Shown here: positions 1 to 6,627 of the stretch, piece by piece
How the letters are laid out: every line of letters begins with the position of its first letter
Position numbering within the stretch: the first letter of the stretch is position 1
NCBI GenBank assembly: GCA_026225435.1
Contig: JAMFST010000300.1
Coordinates: forward strand, 1 to 8,548
Reading direction: 5' to 3'
From: Labilithrix luteola
GTDB lineage: Bacteria > Myxococcota_A > Polyangia > Polyangiales > Polyangiaceae
Length of the DNA stretch: 8,548 nucleotides
Made by a program: the position numbers and the translations under genes
The notes under the pieces: model-generated
What the model saw: only the letters and a program-made list of their open reading frames with translations
Told to the model about the DNA's origin: nothing
The model's database searches: none

Positions 1-704
1 CCCACGCCGACGAAGAGCGCGTCGAACTCCACCAGGAGATCGGCGACGCTGGTCACGGGCTGTCCGGTGCGGATCTCCACGTCCCCGAGCGAGCGGACCC
101 ACTCCGCCTCGTCGATCGCGTCGTCCGCGTGCATCTTGTACGGCGCGATCCCCGTCGTGTTGAGTCCACCGGTGACCGCGCGCGCCTCGAAGACGACCGC
201 CTTGTGCCCGGCCATGGCCAGCGTCCCGGCGCACGCCAGCGAGGCCGGCCCGGCGCCGATGATGGCGACCTTCTTCCCCGACGAAGACCTCGGCGCGGGG
301 AAGATGGGCGCGGCCCCCGCCTCGACCTCGGCGGTGGCCAGCTCGGTGGCGAAGCGTTGCAGCCGCCCGATGGCGATCGGCTTCTTCTGCCAGGCCGTGT
401 ACACGCACGACCCCTCGCACAGCACCTCCACGGGGCAGACGCGCGCGCAGGAGTACCCGAGCAGGTTCTGCTCGAGGATGGTCTGCGCGCTGCCACGCAC
501 GTTCCCCGTGGCGATCTTCTTGATGAAGGTCGGCACGTCGATCGACGTCGGACACGCCTGGATGCAAGGCGCGTCCGCGCAGTAGAGGCAGCGGTCCGCC
601 TCGGTGCGCGCCTCGGCGAGCGTGAGCAGCGGCTTCTTGTCGAGAAGCCGCGTCTCGAGGCGCTCCTCCGGGAGCTGCCGTCGGAGCGTCGTGGGGGGGG
701 ACAT
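1..704 (-). CDS. preT: Dihydropyrimidine dehydrogenase, FAD/Fe-S subunit PreT (N-terminal half; cut by window edge)
   Basis: This is the electron-input subunit of NAD-dependent dihydropyrimidine dehydrogenase. It passes electrons from NAD(P)H through FAD and 4Fe-4S clusters to PreA, which reduces uracil or thymine. About 234 codons are visible of the roughly 450 usual for the family. The first cluster motif is CLYCADAPCIQAC (C39, C42, C47, C51, then P52). The second is C90-x5-C96-x3-C100 with Q116 sixteen residues later in LQRFATE, the same spacing as the unusual Gln cluster ligand of mammalian DPD. The FAD-binding motif GAGPAS lies at 150-155, with Ser in the last place as in DPD, followed by GGLNTTG at 179-185. 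The ATG at 704-702 is two bases past the aminotransferase stop (TGACCATG), and no clear Shine-Dalgarno precedes it, so translational coupling is likely. preA is expected to the left. The Fe-S/FAD identity is firm; the pyrimidine substrate is inferred from neighbours and motif details. The alternative is a glutamate-synthase small-subunit-like oxidoreductase. Confidence 0.88.
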   Translation of the reverse strand, partial: MSPPTTLRRQLPEERLETRLLDKKPLLTLAEARTEADRCLYCADAPCIQACPTSIDVPTFIKKIATGNVRGSAQTILEQNLLGYSCARVCPVEVLCEGSCVYTAWQKKPIAIGRLQRFATELATAEVEAGAAPIFPAPRSSSGKKVAIIGAGPASLACAGTLAMAGHKAVVFEARAVTGGLNTTGIAPYKMHADDAIDEAEWVRSLGDVEIRTGQPVTSVADLLVEFDALFVGV

Positions 705-706
705 GG

Positions 707-2035
707 TCAGGTTGCGAAGGCGGAAAAGGCGCGATCGAGAGCGCCGAGGCCTTCCTCGATCTCGCTCTTCGTCGAGTTCAGCGCCGGGGCGACGCGGATG
801 ACGTTGTTGTACAGACCGCCCTTGCCGATGAGCAGACCCTGCTTCTTGGTCTCCTCGAAGAGGCGGTTGGCGGCCTCCGGAGCCGGCGTGCGGTCCTTGA
901 TGGTCTCGTCGCGAACCAGCTCGAGCCCCTGCATGAGCCCCTTGCCGCGGACGTCGCCGATCGTCTTGGGGAACTTCTTCTGGAGCGCGTCGAGCCCATC
1001 GCGCAGCAGCTTCCCCATCTTCGCGCAGTTCTCGATGAGGTTCTCCTCGGCGATCGCGTCGAGGACGGCGATGCCGGCCGTCGCGCTGATCGGGTTGCCG
1101 CCGAAGGTGGAGATGTTTCCCCCCTTCCAGGAGTCGGCGATGGGCGTCGTCGCCAGCGTCGCGCTGAGCGGCAGGCCGTTGGCGATCCCCTTGGCCATCG
1201 TCATGATGTCCGGGTCCACGCCCTCGTGGTGCTGGATGCCCCACATCTTGCCGCCGGTGCGCCCGAAGCCGGTCTGCACCTCGTCACAGATGAAGACGCC
1301 GCCGTACTTGCGCACGATGTCGACCGCGGTCTTGAAGTAGCCGTCGGGCGCGTCGATGAAGCCGCCCACGCCCTGGATCGGCTCGGCGAGGAAGCCGGCG
1401 ATCTCGCCGGTGGTGGTGGTCTGGATCAGCTCCTCGATGTCCGTCGCGCACTTCATGCCGCAGTGATCCGGCGTCGCGTCGAAGGGGCAGCGGTAGCAGT
1501 AGGGCGCGTGCGCGTGCTTGATGGCCGCGATCTGCGTCGTCGTGTTGCGGTAGCGCGCGTGCGCGGTGAGCGACTGCGCGAGCAGCGAGCGACCGGAGTA
1601 GCCGTGCCGCAGCGCGATGATCTCCTGCCGCCCGGTGTACATCTGGGCGAGGGCCACCGCCGTCTCGTCCGCCTCGGTGCCGCTGGCGGTGAAGAAGGCC
1701 TTCTCCAGCTTCCCGGGGGCGGTGGCGACCAGCTTCTCCGCCAGCTCCACGATCGGGAGCGTCGGGTACAGCGTGCTCACGTGACCGAGACGATCGATCT
1801 GCGCGTGCAGCGCCGCGTTCACTCGCTCGTTGGCCTGGCCGAGGCTGACCGTGAGGATGCCGCCGAAGAAGTCGAGGTACGTCTTGCCGTCGAGATCCTT
1901 GAGGCGCGAGCCCTTGCCGCTCTCGAGGACGACCGACTCCTCGTAGTAGTTGGCGACCGAGGCGAAGAGGAACTTCTTGTGCTTGGCGCGGACCTCGGCG
2001 GAGGTCGGCAGGGCCTTCTTGCTGTCGTTGCTCAC
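707..2035 (-). CDS. Class III PLP-dependent aminotransferase, probable beta-alanine aminotransferase of pyrimidine catabolism
   Basis: This 442-residue fold-type I, class III (omega) aminotransferase is of usual family length. Visible motifs are the phosphate-loop ASGTEA at 117-122, HGYSGRS at 144-150, the cofactor-pyridine Asp251 in DEVQTGFGRTG, the Schiff-base Lys282 in MTMAKGIANGLP, and the dimer-contributed STFGGNP at 309-315. A four-Cys segment, CYRCPFDATPDHCGMKC (180-196), is an insert seen in some AGXT2-like relatives. In this operon its natural role is beta-alanine (or 3-aminoisobutyrate) to malonate (or methylmalonate) semialdehyde, with pyruvate or 2-oxoglutarate as acceptor; the substrate is inferred from context. 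Translation starts at GTG 2035-2033, overlapping the upstream TGA as GTGA, with GGAG eight bases upstream inside the preceding gene. It is cytoplasmic, with no signal peptide. Closely related folds include 4-aminobutyrate, ornithine and alanine-glyoxylate aminotransferases. Confidence 0.9.
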   Translation of the reverse strand: MSNDSKKALPTSAEVRAKHKKFLFASVANYYEESVVLESGKGSRLKDLDGKTYLDFFGGILTVSLGQANERVNAALHAQIDRLGHVSTLYPTLPIVELAEKLVATAPGKLEKAFFTASGTEADETAVALAQMYTGRQEIIALRHGYSGRSLLAQSLTAHARYRNTTTQIAAIKHAHAPYCYRCPFDATPDHCGMKCATDIEELIQTTTTGEIAGFLAEPIQGVGGFIDAPDGYFKTAVDIVRKYGGVFICDEVQTGFGRTGGKMWGIQHHEGVDPDIMTMAKGIANGLPLSATLATTPIADSWKGGNISTFGGNPISATAGIAVLDAIAEENLIENCAKMGKLLRDGLDALQKKFPKTIGDVRGKGLMQGLELVRDETIKDRTPAPEAANRLFEETKKQGLLIGKGGLYNNVIRVAPALNSTKSEIEEGLGALDRAFSAFAT

Positions 2036-2901
2036 GGAAGCTGCTCCACCATGTCGCCGTAGGTCTCGGGGCGACGGTCACGGTAAAATTGCCAGGTGCG
2101 GCGCGTCTCCTCGATCAGCTCGAGGTCGGCGACGCCGACGACCAGCTCGTCCTTGTCCTCGCTGCCCGTGGCGACGAAGTTGCCGCGCGGATCGACGAGG
2201 TAGCTCGTTCCGTAGAACTTGCCGATGTTCCACGGGGCCTCGGTGCCGACGCGGTTGGACGCGGCGACGAAGTACCCGTTGGCGACCGCGTGTGCCGGCT
2301 GCTCCAGCTTCCACAGGTACTGCGAGAGCCCGGCGACGGTGGCCGACGGGTTGAAGACGATCTCCGCGCCGTTCAGGCCGAGCAGGCGCGCGCCTTCGGG
2401 GAAGTGGCGGTCGTAACAGATGTACACGCCGATCTTGGCGTAGCGCGTCTGGAAGGTCGGGTACCCGAGGTTGCCCGGCTTGAAGAAGAACTTCTCCCAG
2501 AAGCCGTTGGTGTGCGGGATGTGGTTCTTCCGGTACTTCCCGAGGTACGTCCCGTCGGCGTCGAGGACGGCAGCGGTGTTGTAATAGACGCCCGCCGCCT
2601 CACGCTCGTACACCGGCACGACCATCGCCATCTGGTACTTCCTGGCGTAGGCCTGCATCAACTCCGTGGTCGGCCCGGGCACCGCCTCGGCGGCGTCGTA
2701 CCACTTGGGATCCTGGCTCGGACAGAAGTACGGGCCGTTGAAGATCTCCTGCAGGCCGAGGATCTGGACGCCCTTCTTGCCGGCCTCCTCGATGAGGGGG
2801 ATGTGCTTTTCGAGCCCCGCCTGCTGGATCTTCTTCACGTCCCAGGACGGGTCGAAGGGGGTGGACGTCTGGATCAAACCTACGGTGACGTTGCGGGCCA
2901 T
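2032..2901 (-). CDS. pydC: Beta-ureidopropionase (N-carbamoyl-beta-alanine amidohydrolase), nitrilase superfamily
   Basis: This enzyme hydrolyses N-carbamoyl-beta-alanine to beta-alanine, CO2 and ammonia, the third step of reductive pyrimidine breakdown. It is 289 residues from the chosen start. The nitrilase catalytic triad is visible: Glu52 in LQEIFNGPYFCP, Lys125 in GKYRKNHIPH and Cys162 in GVYICYDRHFPEGAR. The 37-residue Lys-to-Cys spacing equals that of human UPB1 (K196, C233). EKFFFKPGN (136-144) and the C-terminal RTWQFYRDRRPETYGDMV also fit this subfamily. The ATG at 2901 is preferred over an in-frame extension to 2988 because MARNVTVGLIQTS matches family N-termini and GAGGA lies five bases upstream; the 29 extra residues look non-conserved. 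It is first in the leftward operon and its TGA overlaps the next gene's GTG. N-carbamoylputrescine amidase is the main alternative, but the neighbouring dihydropyrimidinase argues against it. Confidence 0.88.
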   Translation of the reverse strand: MARNVTVGLIQTSTPFDPSWDVKKIQQAGLEKHIPLIEEAGKKGVQILGLQEIFNGPYFCPSQDPKWYDAAEAVPGPTTELMQAYARKYQMAMVVPVYEREAAGVYYNTAAVLDADGTYLGKYRKNHIPHTNGFWEKFFFKPGNLGYPTFQTRYAKIGVYICYDRHFPEGARLLGLNGAEIVFNPSATVAGLSQYLWKLEQPAHAVANGYFVAASNRVGTEAPWNIGKFYGTSYLVDPRGNFVATGSEDKDELVVGVADLELIEETRRTWQFYRDRRPETYGDMVEQLP

Positions 2902-2906
2902 TTTCG

Positions 2907-2911
2907 TCCTC
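2907..2911 (-). promoter_or_regulatory. Ribosome binding site deciding the beta-ureidopropionase start
   Basis: The minus strand reads GAGGA, then CGAAA, then ATG, giving a five-base spacer. This supports the ATG at 2901 and not the longer open frame that begins at 2988. Confidence 0.6.
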
Positions 2912-2940
2912 AGCACCTGGGGTTGAAGGGCCTGCGCACG

Positions 2941-2979
2941 GCCCATTGACCAAAAAGTGTGCATCGCATCAGCCCATTG
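2941..2979. repeat. Direct repeat GCCCATTG x2, 31 bp apart
   Basis: GCCCATTG occurs at 2941-2948 and again at 2972-2979, a start-to-start distance of 31 bp, close to three helical turns. The first copy runs straight into TTGACC (2946-2951); the second is followed by AGGGTCAA, whose GGTCAA (2983-2988) is the inverse of TTGACC. Placement on one DNA face between divergent promoters suggests tandem binding sites for a regulator; this is inference. Confidence 0.45.
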
Positions 2980-3012
2980 CAGGGTCAAGCGGGATTAGCG
3001 AATCTAACGGCC

Positions 3013-4422
3013 ATGGCGAGAACGAGAATCGAGGGCGGGACGGTGGTCACGGCGGTCGACACCTATGCGGCGGACGTCGCCATCGAGGGGGGGAAGATCG
3101 TCGCGATCTACCAGCCGGGCACGTTCGGAGCGGGCGCGGCGGACGACGTGGTCATCGATGCGCGGGGAAAATACATCCTTCCCGGCGGGATCGACGCGCA
3201 CACGCACATGGAGATGCCGTTCGGAGGGACCACGGCGAGCGACGACTTCGAGACCGGCACCCTCGCCGCGGCTTACGGCGGCACGACGTCGATCGTCGAT
3301 TTCGCCATCCAGTCGAAGGGGCAGGCGCTCAAGCAGGGGCTCGACGCGTGGCATCAAAAGGCGGAGGGGCAGGCGGCCATCGACTACGCCTTCCACCTGA
3401 TCATGACCGACGTGAACGAGACGATCGCCGAGGAGATGGGCGACATCGTCAAGGAGGGGGTCACCTCGTTCAAGATGTTCATGGCCTATCCCGGCGTCCT
3501 CCTCGTCGACGACGGGCAGATCTTCCGCGGGATGCAGCGCGCCGGCGAGCTCGGGGCGCTCATCTGCATGCACGCGGAGAACGGCCTGCCCATCGACGTG
3601 CTGGTCGCCCAGGCGATCGCCAAGGGGAACACCGCGCCCAAGTTCCACAGCATCACCCGGCCGCAGATCATGGAGGCGGAGGGGACGCACCGCGCCATCT
3701 GCCTCGCCGAGATGGCCGGCGCGCCGGTGTACATGGTGCACCTGTCGGCCGAGCGCGCGCTCACGCAGGTGGTCGAGGCACGCGACCGCGGCCTGCCGGT
3801 CTACGCCGAGACCTGTCCGCAGTATCTCTTCCTCGACGACTCGGACCTGGCGCGCACCGAAGGGCCGTGGGGCGAGTTCGAGGGGGCGAAGTACATCGCC
3901 ACGCCGCCGCTGCGCCCCAAGTCCATGCAGGAAGACCTGTGGCGCGGGCTGCGGACGCACGATCTGCAGGTGGTCTCCACCGACCACTGTCCGTTCTGCA
4001 TGAAGGGGCAGAAGGAGCTCGGTCGCGGCAACTTCGCCAAGGTGCCCAACGGCATGCCCGGCGTGGAGACGCGGCTCTACCTGCTGTGGGACGGGGGCGT
4101 GCGCACCGGTCGCATCTCGATGAACCGCTTCGTCGAGATCACCAGCACCGCGCCGGCGAAGATCTTCGGCCTCTACCCGAACAAGGGGACCATCGCCATC
4201 GGCGCCGACGCGGATCTGCTGGTGTGGGACCCGGAGAAGCGCCACGTCCTGTCGGACAAGACGCTCCACATGCGTGTAGATTACACGCCTTACGAAGGGC
4301 AGGAGGTCGTCGGTGCGCCGACCCACGTGCTGTCCCATGGCCGCGTCGTCATCGAGAACGGCGTGTACAAGGGGAAGAAAGGCGACGGCCGCTTCGTCAA
4401 GCGCGGCACGTTCGCGCTCTAG
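3013..4422 (+). CDS. hydA: Dihydropyrimidinase (D-hydantoinase family), binuclear zinc amidohydrolase
   Basis: The enzyme opens the dihydrouracil or dihydrothymine ring to N-carbamoyl-beta-amino acids, the second step of reductive pyrimidine breakdown. It is 469 residues, the usual size. Metal ligands are visible: His63 and His65 in GGIDAHTHMEMPFGG, carboxylatable Lys154 in TSFKMFMAYPG, His187 in CMHAENG, His243 in MVHLSAE and Asp324 in STDHCPF. YAETCPQYLFLDDSDL (264-279) and the substrate-loop NGMPGVETRL (346-355) are characteristic of dihydropyrimidinases. The ATG at 3013 is chosen because MARTRIEGGTVVTA matches family N-termini; an in-frame GTG at 2959 would add 18 unlikely residues. It is transcribed divergently from the rest of the pathway and converges on the M13 peptidase gene. 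Allantoinase and D-hydantoinase are related alternatives; the neighbours favour the pyrimidine substrate. Confidence 0.93.
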   Translation: MARTRIEGGTVVTAVDTYAADVAIEGGKIVAIYQPGTFGAGAADDVVIDARGKYILPGGIDAHTHMEMPFGGTTASDDFETGTLAAAYGGTTSIVDFAIQSKGQALKQGLDAWHQKAEGQAAIDYAFHLIMTDVNETIAEEMGDIVKEGVTSFKMFMAYPGVLLVDDGQIFRGMQRAGELGALICMHAENGLPIDVLVAQAIAKGNTAPKFHSITRPQIMEAEGTHRAICLAEMAGAPVYMVHLSAERALTQVVEARDRGLPVYAETCPQYLFLDDSDLARTEGPWGEFEGAKYIATPPLRPKSMQEDLWRGLRTHDLQVVSTDHCPFCMKGQKELGRGNFAKVPNGMPGVETRLYLLWDGGVRTGRISMNRFVEITSTAPAKIFGLYPNKGTIAIGADADLLVWDPEKRHVLSDKTLHMRVDYTPYEGQEVVGAPTHVLSHGRVVIENGVYKGKKGDGRFVKRGTFAL

Positions 4423-4425
4423 CGA

Positions 4426-4443
4426 TAGCGCACCCGGGCGCTA
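4426..4443. terminator. Small hairpin between convergent hydA and M13 peptidase genes
   Basis: TAGCGC-ACCCGG-GCGCTA forms a perfect 6-bp stem with a 6-base loop, starting three bases after the hydA stop. Its right arm contains the complement of the peptidase stop codon. It is the only candidate bidirectional terminator in the 18-bp gap. There is no T-tract on either side, so intrinsic termination is uncertain. Confidence 0.4.
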
Positions 4444-6567
4444 CCAGACCTTGCACACCGGGGCGTGCACCATCGGCTGCCCCGGTTTGCAGGCGAAAGC
4501 CTCGGCGAACTGCGGCAGGTTCGACACCACGCCATTGATGCGCGCGAAGCCGGGCGAGTGCGGGTTGGTGACGGCGCTGACCCGCAGGTTCTCCGGTCGC
4601 TCGTTCTCGCACGCCCACTGGGCCATCCCGACGAAGAAGCGCTGGTCGGGGGTGAAACCTTCGACCTCGCCGAGCTGCATCTTCGCCGTCTGCTCCTTCC
4701 ACGCGAGGTAGGCCAGCAGGGTGCCGCCGAGGTCGGCGACGTCCTCGCCGCTGGTGAGCTTGGAGTTGATGTGGATGTCGTCGACGATCACGTAGCCGGC
4801 GTACTGGTCGCGCACGCAGTTGATCCGGTCCTCGAACCCCTTGGCGTCGGGCTTGGTCCACCAGTCCTTGAGGTTGCCCTTCCAGTCGAACTGCCGCCCC
4901 TCGTCGTCGAAGGCGTGGGTGAGCTCGTGCCCGATGGTGCCGCCGGTGTTGCCGTAGTTGGGCGCGTCGTCGATCTTCGCGTCGTAGAGCGGCGGCTGCA
5001 GGACACCGGCGGGGAAGTTGATGTCGTTCATCTGCGGGTTGAAGTACGCGTTCACCGTCGGCGGCGTCATGCCCCACTCGTTGAGGTCGACGGGTTTGCC
5101 CAGCTTGTGCCACTGGCGCGCGTCCTCGAACATGACCGCACGTCGCACGTCGCTGTAGTAGTCGTTCGCGTCGACCTGCAAGGCCGAGTAGTCGCGCCAC
5201 GCGTCGGGGTACCCGATCTTGTTGCGGATGGCGTGCAGCTTGCGCAGCGCCTCGGCCTTGCTGGCGGGGCTCATCCAGTCGAGCGCGTCGATCTCGCGCT
5301 GCATCGCGCGCTCGATCTGCTCGGTCATCTGCTGCGTCCGCGCCTTGGTGTCGGGGCCGAACGTCCGGCGGACGAACTCCTGCCCGAGCGCTTCGCCGAG
5401 GCTCCTGTCGACGGCGCGCGTGCACGTCTTCCACCGCGGCGGCATCGCCGGCACTCCGCGCAGGGTGTGCTGGTAGAAATCGAAGCTCGCCTGCGCGAAA
5501 GGCTGCGCCAGGTGCACCGCGCTTCCGGCCAGCACGTGGAAGCGCAGGTAGGCCCGCAGCTCCTCGAGAGGCGCGGTGCTCAGCAGGGCCTGCACCTCCT
5601 TGAAGAAGGTCGGCTGGCTGACGTTCAACCGCGACACCGGCGCCGAGCCCTGCGCCTCGAGGTAGCGCGGCCAGTCGACGGTGGGGACGAGCGCGCCGAG
5701 CTCGGCGAGCGTCTTCATGTGGTAGGTCGCGTGCGGATCGCGCCGCTGCACGCGGGTGAGGGACGCTGCCGCCAGCCGCGTCTCGAGCGCGAGGACGGTG
5801 CGGGCGTCGGCCTCCGCCTGCGCCACCGGCTCGTCCGCGAGCTGCAGCAGCCGGGCGACGAAGGCCACGTACTGGGCGCGGATCTCGACGCTCTTCGCGT
5901 CGGCCTTCACGTAGTAGTCGCGGTCGGGGAGACCCAACCCGGCGGCGTCGAGCGCGACGATGATGCGCGACGCATCGGCCGCGTCTTGATCGGTGCCGGA
6001 GCCGAAGAAGAAGGTGCCCGGCGTCTCGTGATGGAGGCGCGCGAGGAGAGCAGCGAGCTCGGGACGCGTCTTGAAGGCGGCGACTCGTTCGAGGTCGGGC
6101 GCGATGGGGGCGAGACCGGCCGCGTCGATGGCGGCGGTGTTCATGCACGCCGCGAAGTAGTCACCGACCTTCTGCTGGACCGGCGTGCGCGAGGAGGCCT
6201 TGGCGTCGTCCTCGAGGATGCCCCAGAGGAAGCGCCGGTTGTCCTCGGTGAGCTTGGCGTACACGCTCCACGCGGCTTGATCGGAAGGGATGGGATTGCG
6301 CGCCTTCCAGCCACCGCAGCTGAACTGGTAGAAGTCGGTGCACGGATCGACCGAGCGATCGAGGCTGGCGACATCCAGCGACGGGGTGTACGGCATCGCG
6401 GTCAGCGGGCCCACGGGGGGAGGCGACGACGCCGAGGGCGGTGCAGAAGCCGAAGCCGCCGTTGCCGGAACCGCCGCCGAGGCCGGCGCCGCCCGTTCGT
6501 GGGGAGGAGCGGTGCCGCAGCCCGCGGCCGACAGAAGAACGAGAGCGACCGCGAGCGTGGAACGCAT
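4441..6567 (-). CDS. Secreted M13-family zinc metallopeptidase (neprilysin/PepO-like), predicted lipoprotein
   Basis: This 708-residue protein has full M13 length. The N-terminus MRSTLAVALVLLSAAGC is a short signal peptide ending in a lipobox-like AAGC, so Cys17 is the likely lipidation site, although Ala at -3 is less canonical than Leu. A Pro/Ala/Ser-rich linker follows to about residue 55. The M13 N-terminal domain starts at DPCTDFYQFSCGGW (74-87). The catalytic domain shows NAYFNPQMNDINFPAG (506-520), GHELTHAFDDEG (546-557; zinc ligands His547 and His551, catalytic Glu548), and SGEDVADLGG (606-615) with third ligand Glu608 and Asp612. The usual ENxAD is EDVAD here. His670 and Arg676 in NPHSPGFAR have the six-residue spacing of neprilysin H711/R717, and the protein ends in the family-typical CKVW. 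It probably cleaves short peptides at the cell envelope; substrate unknown. It lies 60 bases downstream of the Cys-rich lipoprotein gene and has no evident tie to pyrimidine catabolism. Confidence 0.94.
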   Translation of the reverse strand: MRSTLAVALVLLSAAGCGTAPPHERAAPASAAVPATAASASAPPSASSPPPVGPLTAMPYTPSLDVASLDRSVDPCTDFYQFSCGGWKARNPIPSDQAAWSVYAKLTEDNRRFLWGILEDDAKASSRTPVQQKVGDYFAACMNTAAIDAAGLAPIAPDLERVAAFKTRPELAALLARLHHETPGTFFFGSGTDQDAADASRIIVALDAAGLGLPDRDYYVKADAKSVEIRAQYVAFVARLLQLADEPVAQAEADARTVLALETRLAAASLTRVQRRDPHATYHMKTLAELGALVPTVDWPRYLEAQGSAPVSRLNVSQPTFFKEVQALLSTAPLEELRAYLRFHVLAGSAVHLAQPFAQASFDFYQHTLRGVPAMPPRWKTCTRAVDRSLGEALGQEFVRRTFGPDTKARTQQMTEQIERAMQREIDALDWMSPASKAEALRKLHAIRNKIGYPDAWRDYSALQVDANDYYSDVRRAVMFEDARQWHKLGKPVDLNEWGMTPPTVNAYFNPQMNDINFPAGVLQPPLYDAKIDDAPNYGNTGGTIGHELTHAFDDEGRQFDWKGNLKDWWTKPDAKGFEDRINCVRDQYAGYVIVDDIHINSKLTSGEDVADLGGTLLAYLAWKEQTAKMQLGEVEGFTPDQRFFVGMAQWACENERPENLRVSAVTNPHSPGFARINGVVSNLPQFAEAFACKPGQPMVHAPVCKVW

Positions 6568-6604
6568 GGCTCCGTCTTAGGGCACTCGCGGAGATGGTGA
6601 CACC

Positions 6605-6623
6605 GCTTTTGCGCCGGCAAAGC
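6605..6623 (-). terminator. Hairpin directly after the lipoprotein stop, before the M13 peptidase gene
   Basis: On the minus strand GCTTTGC, loop CGGC, then GCAAAAGC pairs over seven bases with one bulged A, beginning four bases after the TGA of the upstream lipoprotein gene. It could be a weak terminator, an attenuator or a 3'-end stabiliser. There is no U-tract after it. The remaining roughly 37 bases to the peptidase ATG hold no clear promoter, so read-through co-transcription is possible. Confidence 0.35.
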
Positions 6624-6627
6624 AAGG

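Larger units (their letters stand above)
2902..3012. promoter_or_regulatory. Divergent promoter/operator region between beta-ureidopropionase and hydA
   Basis: These 111 bases separate the two divergent start codons and must hold promoters for both arms of the pyrimidine locus. TTGACC, five of six matches to a sigma-70 -35 box, occurs on the plus strand at 2946-2951 and on the minus strand at 2988-2983, facing each other. I found no convincing -10 box at 16-18 bases for either, so these hexamers may be operator half-sites instead. The region is richer in A/T than its surroundings (for example the five-A run at 2952-2956). An 8-bp direct repeat lies inside it. The hydA start has no clear Shine-Dalgarno. 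Regulation by a pyrimidine-sensing repressor is plausible, but no regulator gene is visible nearby. Confidence 0.6.

Noticed and set aside
129..1340. 403-codon plus-strand open frame opposite preT and the aminotransferase
   Set aside because: It spans the antisense of two well-identified genes and their junction and has no recognisable domain.
2902..2988. 29-residue N-terminal extension of beta-ureidopropionase
   Set aside because: The extension covers the operator-like repeats, is not family-like, and the ATG at 2901 has its own ribosome site.
2946..2988. Complete RutR operator
   Set aside because: Only one half-site (TTGACCA) fits; the partner half would have to begin two bases later and does not. 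The distant GGTCAA is about 30 bases away.
3004..4338. 444-codon minus-strand open frame opposite hydA
   Set aside because: Low-complexity Arg/His/Leu/Asp-rich shadow of hydA; all dihydropyrimidinase metal ligands are on the plus strand.
4465..6600. 711-codon plus-strand open frame opposite the M13 peptidase
   Set aside because: It is a GC-driven antisense shadow: Arg/Val/Gly/His-rich, no family motifs, and the opposite strand encodes an unmistakable full-length M13 protein.
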